From positions 114,748 through 178,747 of the forward strand of contig NZ_MWQI01000008.1 of NCBI RefSeq assembly GCF_002210345.1: a stretch of 64,000 bases of DNA, read 5' to 3'. The translations under genes and the position numbers were made by a program. Positions within the stretch are counted from its first letter, which is position 1; every line of letters starts with the position of its first letter. This stretch comes from Fibrobacter sp. UWB4 (lineage in GTDB: Bacteria > Fibrobacterota > Fibrobacteria > Fibrobacterales > Fibrobacteraceae). The notes under the pieces are model-generated. The model was not told the DNA's origin and searched no databases. It saw nothing but the letters and a program-made list of their open reading frames with translations. Of this stretch, positions 34,101-42,325 are shown piece by piece.

Positions 34101-34700
34101 TTAGTGGTTAAGATGGGCTTCTGCATTTTTGTTGGAGCCATCGTTAGCTGAATATTCTTTTACAACAATCCCATATTTCTTTTGCAGTTTTTGGCGAGCT
34201 ACATCGGAAATCTTATAGTATGGTAGTTTCGGGACAGCAAACTCCAAAGCTTCTTTTTTATTTGTGTGAAAATAGCTTAAAGAAACCATGCGTAACAATT
34301 TATTCTCTAATTTATAAAAAGAAAAAACGCCGAACGGGTAAAAATCCAGTTCGTCAATTTCATCCCAACGAAAACATTGGACTTTATCGAGCAAAGTCTT
34401 CGAGAATAGTTTCACTGAACATTTCATTGTAATTCCGGTATCGTCAAAAACCCATTTTATATTCGGCTTGAACGAAGCAACAGCTATTCCAAAAGCGATA
34501 AGTATGATAGCACACAGAACAAACAATTTTATAGATTCAATGTCCATACCTACATTGAAGACATCCCAAAGAGCTTTAAGCATCCCCAAAATGGGCACAA
34601 CAACAAAGCCCAAAAGCGAAAATATGGTCATGAAAAGGAACGACATTTCAAAGAAGGATTTGTATTTCACTTCAACCATTTTAAGAATCTCCATATTCAC
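34101..34700 (-). CDS. Unrecognised two-helix membrane protein
   Basis: 199 residues; start could be 34700 or one of two nearby in-frame Met. Two membrane helices (about 18-42 and 57-76) are followed by a cytoplasmic domain with WVFDDTGITMKCSVKLF, FRWDEIDELDFYPFG and KLPYYKISDVARQKLQKKYG, a layout like that of bacterial PH-domain membrane proteins. First of a run of AT-rich genes (34.1-38.1 kb), all on the minus strand. Confidence 0.6.
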   Translation of the reverse strand: MNMEILKMVEVKYKSFFEMSFLFMTIFSLLGFVVVPILGMLKALWDVFNVGMDIESIKLFVLCAIILIAFGIAVASFKPNIKWVFDDTGITMKCSVKLFSKTLLDKVQCFRWDEIDELDFYPFGVFSFYKLENKLLRMVSLSYFHTNKKEALEFAVPKLPYYKISDVARQKLQKKYGIVVKEYSANDGSNKNAEAHLNH

Positions 34701-34740
34701 TTATATCAGCAGTCCAATTATCTTGCAAACACAGCGGGCG

Positions 34741-35934
34741 TTATTCGCATATCATAAATGCTTTATCGCATTTTTTGCCTTCTTTGTATTTCACAAGTTC
34801 ATTATTAAAATCACTTTCAATTATTAGGCAAGTATTACGATCAACGACTTGTATGTTCAATGAGCCATTCGGCGTAAGTTCAAAAAAGCTTCCATCATCA
34901 AACGAAACCTTAATGACTGATGATGAAATACTTTTTTGGGGATTCGGATAAGGTTTGCGAAGAATGTTGTCGTCACAACTATCTGGTATATTCAAAGCTA
35001 TGCTATAATAAATTACTTTATCAAACAATCTTTTAGATAAAGACAGCTTATAAACACCACCATCATCCAGCATAAATAAATCACCCGCAAAACGCCCCAT
35101 TGTGGGTTTGTGAAAATGATTTCTTAAATAATTTTTTCGATTTAACTCATAATCTACAAGTTTTTTGAAATCTTTTTTATTGATATCTTTTGCCGTAAAA
35201 TTTCCCATCTCTTTTATCAATTCTGCTTCTGTTCGATACACAACAAAATCATGATTGAAATCTACAATGCTATCGACTTCATATAAAACTGAATCTGATA
35301 ATCTGACAAAGAACAGCACGTCAGGAAAGATTGAACGATATAAGAGTGCGTGGTCATCATCTAGGAATTCCGCATAGATGACGGTCGTATCCCTATATTT
35401 AATTTGTTCAATTTTGTCATACAATATGGATGATAATACGTAGTAAGAATAACCATATTCCTTCCACCATTTTGTACTTACATTGAATACTGCTGACGAT
35501 GGAGTAAACTCGGCAAATTTTTCGCTACCTTTTGGGAAAATAAGATCTCTCTTTGTCGGGCGTTCAAAGTCTATTTCATGTTCTTCAAAATAAACAATAC
35601 TGTCCCCCCGCATAAAGAGCCATACTTTTGTAAGTTCAAGATGTCTTCTAAACTTTTGATGAATTACTTGATTAATTTCTTCATCTGTCATATTATATTC
35701 AAAAACATACATCCTATCCCATTCATAAGGAGTCAACATCGGAATAGATATGATGCAATTCAGGGAGTCCTTGCATTCCTTTTCGATGACATCTCTGGCA
35801 AGAGCTTTTATCGTAGTTGAATTGTCGCTACAATTAGACAGAGTTGCCAACAGCACGACAAGGCACAACGGCGCAAGCAGAAGAAGGATTTTAATCCACT
35901 TCCGTTGGGTTGGGTAAGTTTCTTTTTCATTCAT
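34741..35934 (-). CDS. Unrecognised anchored or secreted protein
   Basis: 397 residues from the ATG at 35934. N-terminal hydrophobic segment (IKILLLLAPLCLVVLLATLS) followed by NCSDNS; the Cys may be a lipobox but the preceding residues are not ideal. The rest is rich in aromatic and acidic residues (WWKEYGYSYYVLSSILYD, GRFAGDLFMLDDGGVYKLSL). Base composition is low in G+C compared with neighbouring housekeeping genes. No family recognised. It follows the next gene with a 2-base gap. Confidence 0.6.
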   Translation of the reverse strand: MNEKETYPTQRKWIKILLLLAPLCLVVLLATLSNCSDNSTTIKALARDVIEKECKDSLNCIISIPMLTPYEWDRMYVFEYNMTDEEINQVIHQKFRRHLELTKVWLFMRGDSIVYFEEHEIDFERPTKRDLIFPKGSEKFAEFTPSSAVFNVSTKWWKEYGYSYYVLSSILYDKIEQIKYRDTTVIYAEFLDDDHALLYRSIFPDVLFFVRLSDSVLYEVDSIVDFNHDFVVYRTEAELIKEMGNFTAKDINKKDFKKLVDYELNRKNYLRNHFHKPTMGRFAGDLFMLDDGGVYKLSLSKRLFDKVIYYSIALNIPDSCDDNILRKPYPNPQKSISSSVIKVSFDDGSFFELTPNGSLNIQVVDRNTCLIIESDFNNELVKYKEGKKCDKAFMICE

Positions 35935-35936
35935 AA

Positions 35937-36275
35937 TCAACCATGATAATAAGGGAGTACGTAAAACATTCTTGCCATAGTAACTACAATCCAAAACATA
36001 TACACGATTTTAGTCGCCATTTTCTTGGAGATGCCAATTTTCGCGAATTTCAAACTTATCAAAGAGATTCCCAATAGGAATGTACTTAAAAAACATGACA
36101 CAAAAATAAAGCAGGCACAATCGTCATCAGTCTGCAAAGAGAGAGCGTCAGGAGGGCCCCAGTCATACGGGCGCAGCGGAATAAGCAACGCTAGAGACGT
36201 GAGAACAAGAGAACTCAAAGAGGAGGCAACTGCAAGGACACCGAAAAAAATTTTTATGACTGTAGGCCTATTCAT
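35937..36275 (-). CDS. Small three-helix membrane protein
   Basis: 112 residues with hydrophobic segments at about 8-30, 54-75 and 88-107; the loop PLRPYDWGPPDALSLQTDDD lies outside. Its start overlaps the end of the upstream gene by 4 bases (translational coupling) and its stop is 2 bases before the next start. Unrecognised. Confidence 0.6.
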   Translation of the reverse strand: MNRPTVIKIFFGVLAVASSLSSLVLTSLALLIPLRPYDWGPPDALSLQTDDDCACFIFVSCFLSTFLLGISLISLKFAKIGISKKMATKIVYMFWIVVTMARMFYVLPYYHG

Positions 36276-37045
36276 ATCAACAATCCCATTTTCTTGCAGA
36301 CGCGGCGGGCGTAGCGGATGTTTGATGGGTCAACGTTCCATATAATATATCCATCAACGGATGAATCTATTTTACCCATCCGTTCATCTTCTTTGATTTT
36401 ACTAATCAGAGAGTCTTGGACATGGGCGGAATTCAAAATATTGACTGTATAGACATCCTTCAAGAAACCTTCACAAACTTTTTTAGAGTCGCCGGTTTGC
36501 CAAGCAGAGCTTCCTCGCGATGCATGGATACACTTGCTCTGACAATTCCAAACTTCACAAACATAGCCGTAATCAACAATGAACGTATTCTTCAAATAAT
36601 TGACGAATTTTGGAATTTCGGAGTCTTCAAAGCGAATCGTTAAACTATTGTAAGTAGAAGGAGCCCCGTTGAAAATGCTTATCAGAGGATTCCAAGGATC
36701 ATTAGGATTTTCTATCCAAGCACTGACCATTGATTTTAAATTTGCTTTCGAGATGGATTTTGCAGCAAATTTTTTATATCCATAGTATATCTTGGTAAGA
36801 CAGTGATATCGACGAGGCTTTAACGCAATTGTTGGATATGCACAAATCGCATTAAATAAATCAATTGAAATTTCAAAGGATTTGTCAAAATTTTTCAATA
36901 TTAGATATTGACTTTTTTTACTGAATAACCATTCGATTATCCAATCAAAGAAAAACGCTTTTATCGCGATTATTATCAGCATTATTATCCCAAAGGCAAT
37001 TCTGAATGGGTTTTTACTTATTTTCTTCTTTGCTTTTTTGTTCAT
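36272..37045 (-). CDS. Unrecognised membrane-anchored protein
   Basis: 257 residues. A basic start (MNKKAKKKISKNPFRI), one membrane helix (about 15-40), then a long soluble domain with several Cys (EVWNCQSKCIHASRGSSAWQ) and a C-terminal GYIIWNVDPSNIRYARRVCK. AT-rich, coupled to the next gene by a 4-base overlap. No family recognised. Confidence 0.6.
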   Translation of the reverse strand: MNKKAKKKISKNPFRIAFGIIMLIIIAIKAFFFDWIIEWLFSKKSQYLILKNFDKSFEISIDLFNAICAYPTIALKPRRYHCLTKIYYGYKKFAAKSISKANLKSMVSAWIENPNDPWNPLISIFNGAPSTYNSLTIRFEDSEIPKFVNYLKNTFIVDYGYVCEVWNCQSKCIHASRGSSAWQTGDSKKVCEGFLKDVYTVNILNSAHVQDSLISKIKEDERMGKIDSSVDGYIIWNVDPSNIRYARRVCKKMGLLI

Positions 37046-37210
37046 TCACGTTCACCATTTTAACAACAATTGCACAGGTAAAAGAAAGATTTCGATCCGC
37101 ATCCTTTGAGATTGACTATGTTGTCATACACCCAATTTTGCATAAGAGAATATACTCTATTCTTTTCGTTTGTACAACCAAACGGGGTAGAAGGGAGCCC
37201 AAAAACCAGC

Positions 37211-38143
37211 CTATTCCACGGGCAGGGTCAAGATAGAAACGGACTTACGCCCCACATGGTAATAAGCCAAAAAGATTTTTCCGTCCCTTATGTCAAGACG
37301 GTACACACTCGCTTCCGCAGACACGCGTTCCTGTTTCCACGTTTGTCCACCATCGGTACTATAAAGCAGGGCAAAATTATCGGTAAACCAGACTCCATCA
37401 CTAACGACAGTTGCAAAGACATCGCCTTTTACAAGGAAATCCTGCATCCAAAGACATTGCGTACCCTTGCTGCCATAGCTCGTTTCGTGCCGCTGTTGAG
37501 CCTTCCCGTCTTCTATCCGATAAACGAGCACCCGGTTTCCCGAAGAACCGAGTATCCAGCTTTTGTCATTCCGGGCAAAAATCGGAAGAGTACTTTCCAC
37601 GAAATCACCCGCAAACACCCTTTCCCCATTTTCCAACTTGTATTTCGGTCCCCCATCCGGAACCGAATCGTTCACGCGAACAATACGAACCTTGCGATAA
37701 TCCCGATATTTACCAATGGAATCCCACGTCATATAGTCCTCACCCGACACATAAACCGCATTGAAGTCGGCATCACGTTCGTAGGACTCGAGAATCATAT
37801 GGTCATCCATGGAATAGAACATTGCAATCGACGTCAAGCTCCTGATTTCGCTTTTTGTCCAGGTGGCACCCCCATCGTATGTTCCAAGAACTGCGGGGAG
37901 TTGCTCTATGATACCATACGAACCGAATAAAAAAAGCGAATCGGGTCCCCGCACAACCATTTCTTCAATATGAAAGTCCTCGAATTCCGCAGGATAGACC
38001 GTCTTTTCGCGAAAGGCCTTCGAAGAGGAATCCTTATATGACGCATAAGCGAAAAAAACGACGCCAAGCAGCATCAAGACAAAGAATGGTGTAACGAAAA
38101 TTGTAATGACGATGTTTCTCGTTTTCATAAAAGCTTTAGCCAT
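37211..38143 (-). CDS. Membrane-anchored beta-propeller-like protein (Asp-box repeats)
   Basis: 310 residues. One N-terminal membrane helix (about 11-34). Asp-box-type repeats TYDGGATWTKS (about 90) and STDGGQTWKQE (about 275), plus FLFGSYG and WILGSSGNRVLVY, suggest a YCF48/BNR-like propeller facing the periplasm. Another Met (MKTRN, 38128) is a possible start. It is separated by 165 bases from the downstream genes of the same strand, the gap holding only AT-rich sequence. Confidence 0.65.
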   Translation of the reverse strand: MAKAFMKTRNIVITIFVTPFFVLMLLGVVFFAYASYKDSSSKAFREKTVYPAEFEDFHIEEMVVRGPDSLFLFGSYGIIEQLPAVLGTYDGGATWTKSEIRSLTSIAMFYSMDDHMILESYERDADFNAVYVSGEDYMTWDSIGKYRDYRKVRIVRVNDSVPDGGPKYKLENGERVFAGDFVESTLPIFARNDKSWILGSSGNRVLVYRIEDGKAQQRHETSYGSKGTQCLWMQDFLVKGDVFATVVSDGVWFTDNFALLYSTDGGQTWKQERVSAEASVYRLDIRDGKIFLAYYHVGRKSVSILTLPVE

Positions 38144-38168
38144 TCTAATTCAATCGCATTATTCTACC

Positions 38169-39287
38169 CTACAGTCCTTTCAAATACAACGCCATAAAAC
38201 GGTCATAAACGATGTAGCCCTCTTGAGTTTTCATCACGAATTCTTGCGACAAAAGCATATCAATGGCACGGCTAATACTGCTAACATTTTTCAGGTGATA
38301 CTTTTGCACAAAGGCTGATGAATTTATAGCCTTAGCACAGCCTTCTTTCGCAATCGCGATGAGCAACTGGCATTGATTGCGTGTAAGCAAGGCGATCAGC
38401 CTCTGATAAATTTCCTTTTCTGATTCGACAATAGCTGCGATACACAGTTCCACATCTGCAATTTCTATAGTTGCAAGTGCAGTTTCGTACAGGCGATTCA
38501 ACACGCGTTGCATATACCAAGTATGCCCATCAAATTTATGATAGAGTTCGCCGAAGATTTCTTTGGACAATTTGATGGAGTTTTTCGACATCCATTTTTT
38601 TGCAAATGCATAGTAATGGTCTTCGGAAATCGCCGTTAAATTGAAAATCTCCGTACTGCGGTAAAACGGATGTGACACTGAGCCAAACATTTCCGTCATC
38701 AAGTGCTGTTTGCTACCAGAGAAAATAAAATGGACGTTCGGGCAAAACTGGATGTACGAACGAAGCAGTGCTTCAACGCCTTCATCCTTATATTCTGCAA
38801 TCTGCTGGAATTCATCAATGGCGATGTAACATTCTTGCTTCGATTGCTTAAGGTAGGCAAAAATTTCTGCCAATGTATTCTTTGTTTCTTGCGGAGCAAA
38901 TTCAATAGACGGCTGCGGATTGCCAGAAACCGGATCTGTTGACAGAACTACTTTAAAACTTTTGAATAGCGACAAGGCCGTTTTTGCAGCCTTCTTTCCA
39001 AACGAATCTAATTTTCCGACAACAGCCGTACCTAAGTTGTGAACGAAATCATCCAGCGATTTCGTCGGGAAAATGTCGATATAGAAGCAAGCTGCATCTT
39101 TTTCATCTTTCTGTATAACATTGAAAATATGGTATATCAGCCCTGTTTTGCCCATACGTCGTGGAGAAAGCAATGTAATATTACGCCCATTACGGAGAGC
39201 CGACAGAATGTACTTGGTCTCTTCGACACGGTCACAGAAGTATTCAGGACCATTATACCCATAAAGAAGGAACGGATTAATATTCAT
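38169..39287 (-). CDS. AAA ATPase (ATPase_2/STAND-like), paralogue of the one at 2.1-3.2 kb
   Basis: 372 residues. MNINPFLLYGYNGPEYFCDR at the start, Walker A SPRRMGKTG, Walker B CYIAIDEFQQI, sensor HFIFSGSKQHLMTEMFG and a C-terminal winged helix (NSSAFVQKYHLKNVSSISRA). The order of motifs and the length match the first ATPase, although identity is modest. The function of this family is unknown. A 10-bp inverted repeat with a nested palindrome precedes the start. It follows the AT-rich island on the same strand, with which it may be associated. Confidence 0.8.
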   Translation of the reverse strand: MNINPFLLYGYNGPEYFCDRVEETKYILSALRNGRNITLLSPRRMGKTGLIYHIFNVIQKDEKDAACFYIDIFPTKSLDDFVHNLGTAVVGKLDSFGKKAAKTALSLFKSFKVVLSTDPVSGNPQPSIEFAPQETKNTLAEIFAYLKQSKQECYIAIDEFQQIAEYKDEGVEALLRSYIQFCPNVHFIFSGSKQHLMTEMFGSVSHPFYRSTEIFNLTAISEDHYYAFAKKWMSKNSIKLSKEIFGELYHKFDGHTWYMQRVLNRLYETALATIEIADVELCIAAIVESEKEIYQRLIALLTRNQCQLLIAIAKEGCAKAINSSAFVQKYHLKNVSSISRAIDMLLSQEFVMKTQEGYIVYDRFMALYLKGL

Positions 39288-39302
39288 ACTCTAAATATAA
39301 TC

Positions 39303-39339
39303 AAATTTCGCAAAATGCGTAACGCAAAATGCGAAATTT
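39303..39339. promoter_or_regulatory. Inverted repeat upstream of the second AAA ATPase
   Basis: AAATTTCGCA (39303-39312) and TGCGAAATTT (39330-39339) are perfect 10-bp arms; inside is GCGT-A-ACGC (39317-39325). It lies 16-52 bases before the start and shares TGCGAAA with the site before the first ATPase. Confidence 0.55.
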
Positions 39340-39361
39340 TTCATATAACGAGTCTGTAGTA

Positions 39362-39505
39362 GAAATGCCACAGGCTCCTTCGACTACGCTCAGGATGACA
39401 CTTCTGGCAGCATAGATCCTTCAGCCGTTGGCTTCAGGATGACAATGCCTTAAGATCCTCGCCTTCGCGAGGATGACGAGATAAATTCGCGAGGATGACA
39501 ATGTA
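39362..39505. repeat. Dispersed repeats
   Basis: GGCTCCTTCGACTACGCTC with CAGGATGAC, GGCTTCAGGATGAC, and CTCGCCTTCGCGAGGATGAC followed by a second TCGCGAGGATGAC. Confidence 0.65.
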
Positions 39506-39509
39506 AAAA

Positions 39510-40583
39510 TTATTTCTTGTCACGGATGCGGGCGTAGAGGGCTTCAGCTTTTTCGGTATCGCCTGCGTTCGAGAATATGTGGCCAACGTTTTCAGCACCG
39601 ATGCGGCCCTGAGAATTACCAGCACGCCAAGCCTTCATGTAACATTCAAACGCTTCGTCATAGCGCTTTTGCGTAAAGTAAATTTGTCCCAAGTCGAGAT
39701 TCAAGTCAGCAATCCCTTTCTTGTGGCGGAGGCCTTCTTCAAGCGTGAAAATTGCCATCCACGGGGATTCATTCTTGACATACATCTGCGCAAGATAACG
39801 GCGAGCGGAAACGTTTTCGGGATCCATCATGATGCCGTTTTCCATTTCGTTCAAGGCGAGCCGCGTAGAATCCATGCTGCGGTAGTAATACGAGAGCGTG
39901 TAATGCACGTCAGCGCCAGCAGTCGCTGTCATCTGGAGCGCGTTTTTGAGCGTCTTCACGGCGTATTCGTAATCGCCAAGCTTTTCATAAACTTCGGCAA
40001 GGCCGTACCAAGCATCCATGCGATCCGGGTTTAGCGCTAGCGCACGTTCAAAATGCTTTTGCGCAAGCGTCCAGTCGCTGCCTTTCATATAACATTCCGC
40101 AAGGGCAAAATGGATGTGGTCCGTTTCCGTCCCGAGTTCAATCGCACGGTTGTAGGCGACAATCGCATCGCTCGGAGATTCAGCGAGGTAGTACAAATCG
40201 CCGAGAAGCATCCAAGCCTTCACAAAGTCCGGGAGGAGTTCAACGGTGCGCTTGTACGCAACCATCGCGACTTCTTTTTTGCCAAGTTGCACAAGGGCAT
40301 TGCCCAAGTTGAACCACGCGAACGGCTCGTAACGGCCATCGTCAATAGCGGCACGGTAATACTTCACCGATTCCTTGTAACGCCCCTGGTCGTAAAGCTC
40401 GTTCGCCTTGAAGAAGAAATCATCCGCAGCATGCAACGGGAGTGCAAGGAAAAAGAGCAGTAGGAAGTAGACAGTAGGAAGTAGGAAGAGCTTCTTTGCG
40501 AAAGAAATAGGAGATTCCCGATCGAGTCGGGAATGACAGTCACACAAAGAGTTCCCAAATTTGTAATTAAAATTACTTAACAA
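39510..40583 (-). CDS. TPR protein of the TonB2-type operon
   Basis: 357 residues with about eight tetratricopeptide units (for example YEPFAWFNLGNALVQLGKKE, PDRMDAWYGLAEVYEKLGDY). It is the last gene of the DUF3450-TtpC-ExbB-ExbD-TonB-TPR order known from Vibrio and Shewanella TonB2 clusters, where the TPR protein is periplasmic. The ATG at 40583 overlaps the TonB gene end by 11 bases. The N-terminus is odd: CHSRLDRESP is read from a palindromic repeat and the signal peptide LFLLPTVYFLLLFFLALPLHA (first part LFLLPTVYFLL) from a GTAGGAA-type 7-bp array (about 40454-40487). Confidence 0.85.
   Translation of the reverse strand: MLSNFNYKFGNSLCDCHSRLDRESPISFAKKLFLLPTVYFLLLFFLALPLHAADDFFFKANELYDQGRYKESVKYYRAAIDDGRYEPFAWFNLGNALVQLGKKEVAMVAYKRTVELLPDFVKAWMLLGDLYYLAESPSDAIVAYNRAIELGTETDHIHFALAECYMKGSDWTLAQKHFERALALNPDRMDAWYGLAEVYEKLGDYEYAVKTLKNALQMTATAGADVHYTLSYYYRSMDSTRLALNEMENGIMMDPENVSARRYLAQMYVKNESPWMAIFTLEEGLRHKKGIADLNLDLGQIYFTQKRYDEAFECYMKAWRAGNSQGRIGAENVGHIFSNAGDTEKAEALYARIRDKK
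40454..40545. repeat. 7-bp array and palindromic repeat inside the TPR gene start
   Basis: GTAGGAA/GTAGACA units with 7-bp period (about 40454-40487) followed by GATTCCCGA-TCGAG-TCGGGAATGAC (about 40512-40538). Both are in frame in the TPR gene. Confidence 0.7.
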
Positions 40584-41214
40584 AACGGAACTCCTTTGTA
40601 GCTTTTTGTGCTACTGGGAAGCCGCGTAACTGCGCCGGAGAGAACTTCCACTGGCGAATAGCCTTGAGCGCTTCGATATCAAAGCCATAGCCTGCCGGGT
40701 CCTGCGTCAGCACCTGAGCCTGAGCCACGTCACCGTTCACATCAATCACAATAAACACTTTCACGTAACCCGAGACGCCCATTTTCTTGGCGCGGTCCGG
40801 GAACTTCGGCTGGATTTCACGCAACACCTGCGCCTGTTCATCCACTTCGCCAGCCTCGTAAATTACGTTTTCCATCGAACCAGCATCCACGGCAACGCCA
40901 TCGCCAGCGGCACCACGAGCAAGCGACAAATCCATCTGGAAATTCTGGCTACGGGATACACCCATGTGCGCCGAAACCTTGAACGTGTTCGGAGTCGCCA
41001 CCGTACGAATGACTTTCTGCTTCACTTCGGGCTTTTTCTCACTCACGAGGACTTCAACTTCGGTCACTTCTTCGAGAACTTTTTCGGACTTTTCGCCTTT
41101 ATCGAAGAACAACACGTTGATGACCGGGATCGCAAGGAAGAACACAGCGCCCACGACAAACGAGAGCACAAACGCCACCGGGAATCGGAAATATTTCGCA
41201 CAAAAATCAAGCAT
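40573..41214 (-). CDS. tonB: TonB-family energy transducer
   Basis: 213 residues: one N-terminal membrane helix (about 10-36), a short periplasmic linker with KKPEVKQKV, and a TonB C-terminal domain (about 130-213, FPDRAKKMGVSGYVKVFIVI, then VNGDVAQAQVLTQDPAGYGF and AIRQWKFSPA). It passes proton-motive energy from ExbB/ExbD to outer-membrane receptors. The linker lacks the long Pro-rich stretch of E. coli TonB, as in TonB2 proteins. A 7-bp repeat array separates it from exbD. Confidence 0.88.
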   Translation of the reverse strand: MLDFCAKYFRFPVAFVLSFVVGAVFFLAIPVINVLFFDKGEKSEKVLEEVTEVEVLVSEKKPEVKQKVIRTVATPNTFKVSAHMGVSRSQNFQMDLSLARGAAGDGVAVDAGSMENVIYEAGEVDEQAQVLREIQPKFPDRAKKMGVSGYVKVFIVIDVNGDVAQAQVLTQDPAGYGFDIEALKAIRQWKFSPAQLRGFPVAQKATKEFRFVK

Positions 41215-41216
41215 AA

Positions 41217-41290
41217 GCAGTAGGAAGTTAGAAGTCGGAAGTAGGAAGTAAGACTCACTGTCTACTGCCTACCGTCTACTGTCTACTAAA
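41217..41290. repeat. 7-bp arrays between exbD and tonB
   Basis: GTAGGAA, GTTAGAA, GTCGGAA, GTAGGAA units (about 41220-41250) and CTGTCTA/CTGCCTA/CCGTCTA units (about 41259-41288), both of period 7. Confidence 0.75.
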
Positions 41291-41291
41291 T

Positions 41292-41696
41292 TCACTCCTC
41301 CTTATTCGCGGAGATGGAGACTTTTCTCACCTTCGCCAAATTACATTCATCGAGGATATCAACCACGACTCCGTTGGGGGCGTCACGGTCGCTCACGATA
41401 ATCACCGGGCGGTCCGGCGCTTCGGCCATCATCTGGCGGAGCACGGTCTGCAAAGTCGAGAGGTTCACCTGCGTCTCGTTGATGTGGATGGTCCCCTGAC
41501 GGGTAACACCAATCAAAATGCTTTCCTTCGCAAGTTCCTTTGCGGTACTCGCCTTCGGCTTCGTCACATCCACGCCCGTTTCGCGCGTGAACGTCGAGGT
41601 CACGATGAAGAAGATCAAAAGGATGAACACCATGTCGAGCATCGGAGAGACATCAATGCCTCCACCGCTTCTCGAACGTTTACGGATAAAACTCAT
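41292..41696 (-). CDS. exbD: Biopolymer transport protein ExbD/TolR
   Basis: 134 residues, the family length. Short cytoplasmic start, then DVSPMLDMVFILLIFFIVTS with the conserved membrane Asp, and a periplasmic domain ending VRKVSISANKEE. It works with ExbB to convert proton flow into motion of TonB. It overlaps the upstream exbB by 4 bases. Confidence 0.93.
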   Translation of the reverse strand: MSFIRKRSRSGGGIDVSPMLDMVFILLIFFIVTSTFTRETGVDVTKPKASTAKELAKESILIGVTRQGTIHINETQVNLSTLQTVLRQMMAEAPDRPVIIVSDRDAPNGVVVDILDECNLAKVRKVSISANKEE

Positions 41697-42325
41697 TCAA
41701 CCTCCTTGGCAAAGCAACGTTCTTCGAACTTGAGCGCTTCGCTCCAGGCAAAATCACCAATAGAATCTACTCGTCTTTCGAGATAGTTATAAACGAGCAT
41801 CAGCGGGAACGCAACAAGCAAGCCCGCCTGCGTCGTGAGGAGCGCTTCGGAAATACCGTCCGCCAAGAGCACCGGATTTCCAAAGCCAAATTGCTTAATC
41901 GTCTCGAACGTATGCACCATGCCAGAGACCGTTCCCAGAAGTCCGAGGAGCGGAGCAATCGAGGCACAAGTTACAATCGTCTTGAGCGACTTGGAAAGGC
42001 TTACGTCCAGTTCGTGACGCGTCGCGAGCATCGCATTGCGCACAGCCACAGGGCCATCTTTACGGTACTTCCGCACGTTTTCGACCAGAGCCAAGAAGTA
42101 GCCAAAGCGGCGCTTGCGGAGTTTTGCAAAAGCAGCCTCCTCGCCCACCGTGTCCAAGTCCTTGAAAAACTTCGAGGTCGAAGTGCCCTTCAGCATAAAA
42201 TAATAGCCGTATCGTTCAAACATCAAGAACCAGCCCAGCCACCCAATCAGGAATAGCGGGAGCAACACCCAACCGCCGCGCAGCAGGATGCTCATGGTCG
42301 CTTCGATGACGGAATATTCGTCCAT
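41693..42325 (-). CDS. exbB: MotA/TolQ/ExbB proton channel protein
   Basis: 210 residues with three membrane segments; the ExbB block ASIAPLLGLLGTVSGMVHTF and GNPVLLADGISEALLTTQAG are typical. It forms the pentameric proton channel around ExbD. It overlaps exbD by 4 bases and its start adjoins the stop of the TtpC-like gene. Confidence 0.93.
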   Translation of the reverse strand: MDEYSVIEATMSILLRGGWVLLPLFLIGWLGWFLMFERYGYYFMLKGTSTSKFFKDLDTVGEEAAFAKLRKRRFGYFLALVENVRKYRKDGPVAVRNAMLATRHELDVSLSKSLKTIVTCASIAPLLGLLGTVSGMVHTFETIKQFGFGNPVLLADGISEALLTTQAGLLVAFPLMLVYNYLERRVDSIGDFAWSEALKFEERCFAKEVE

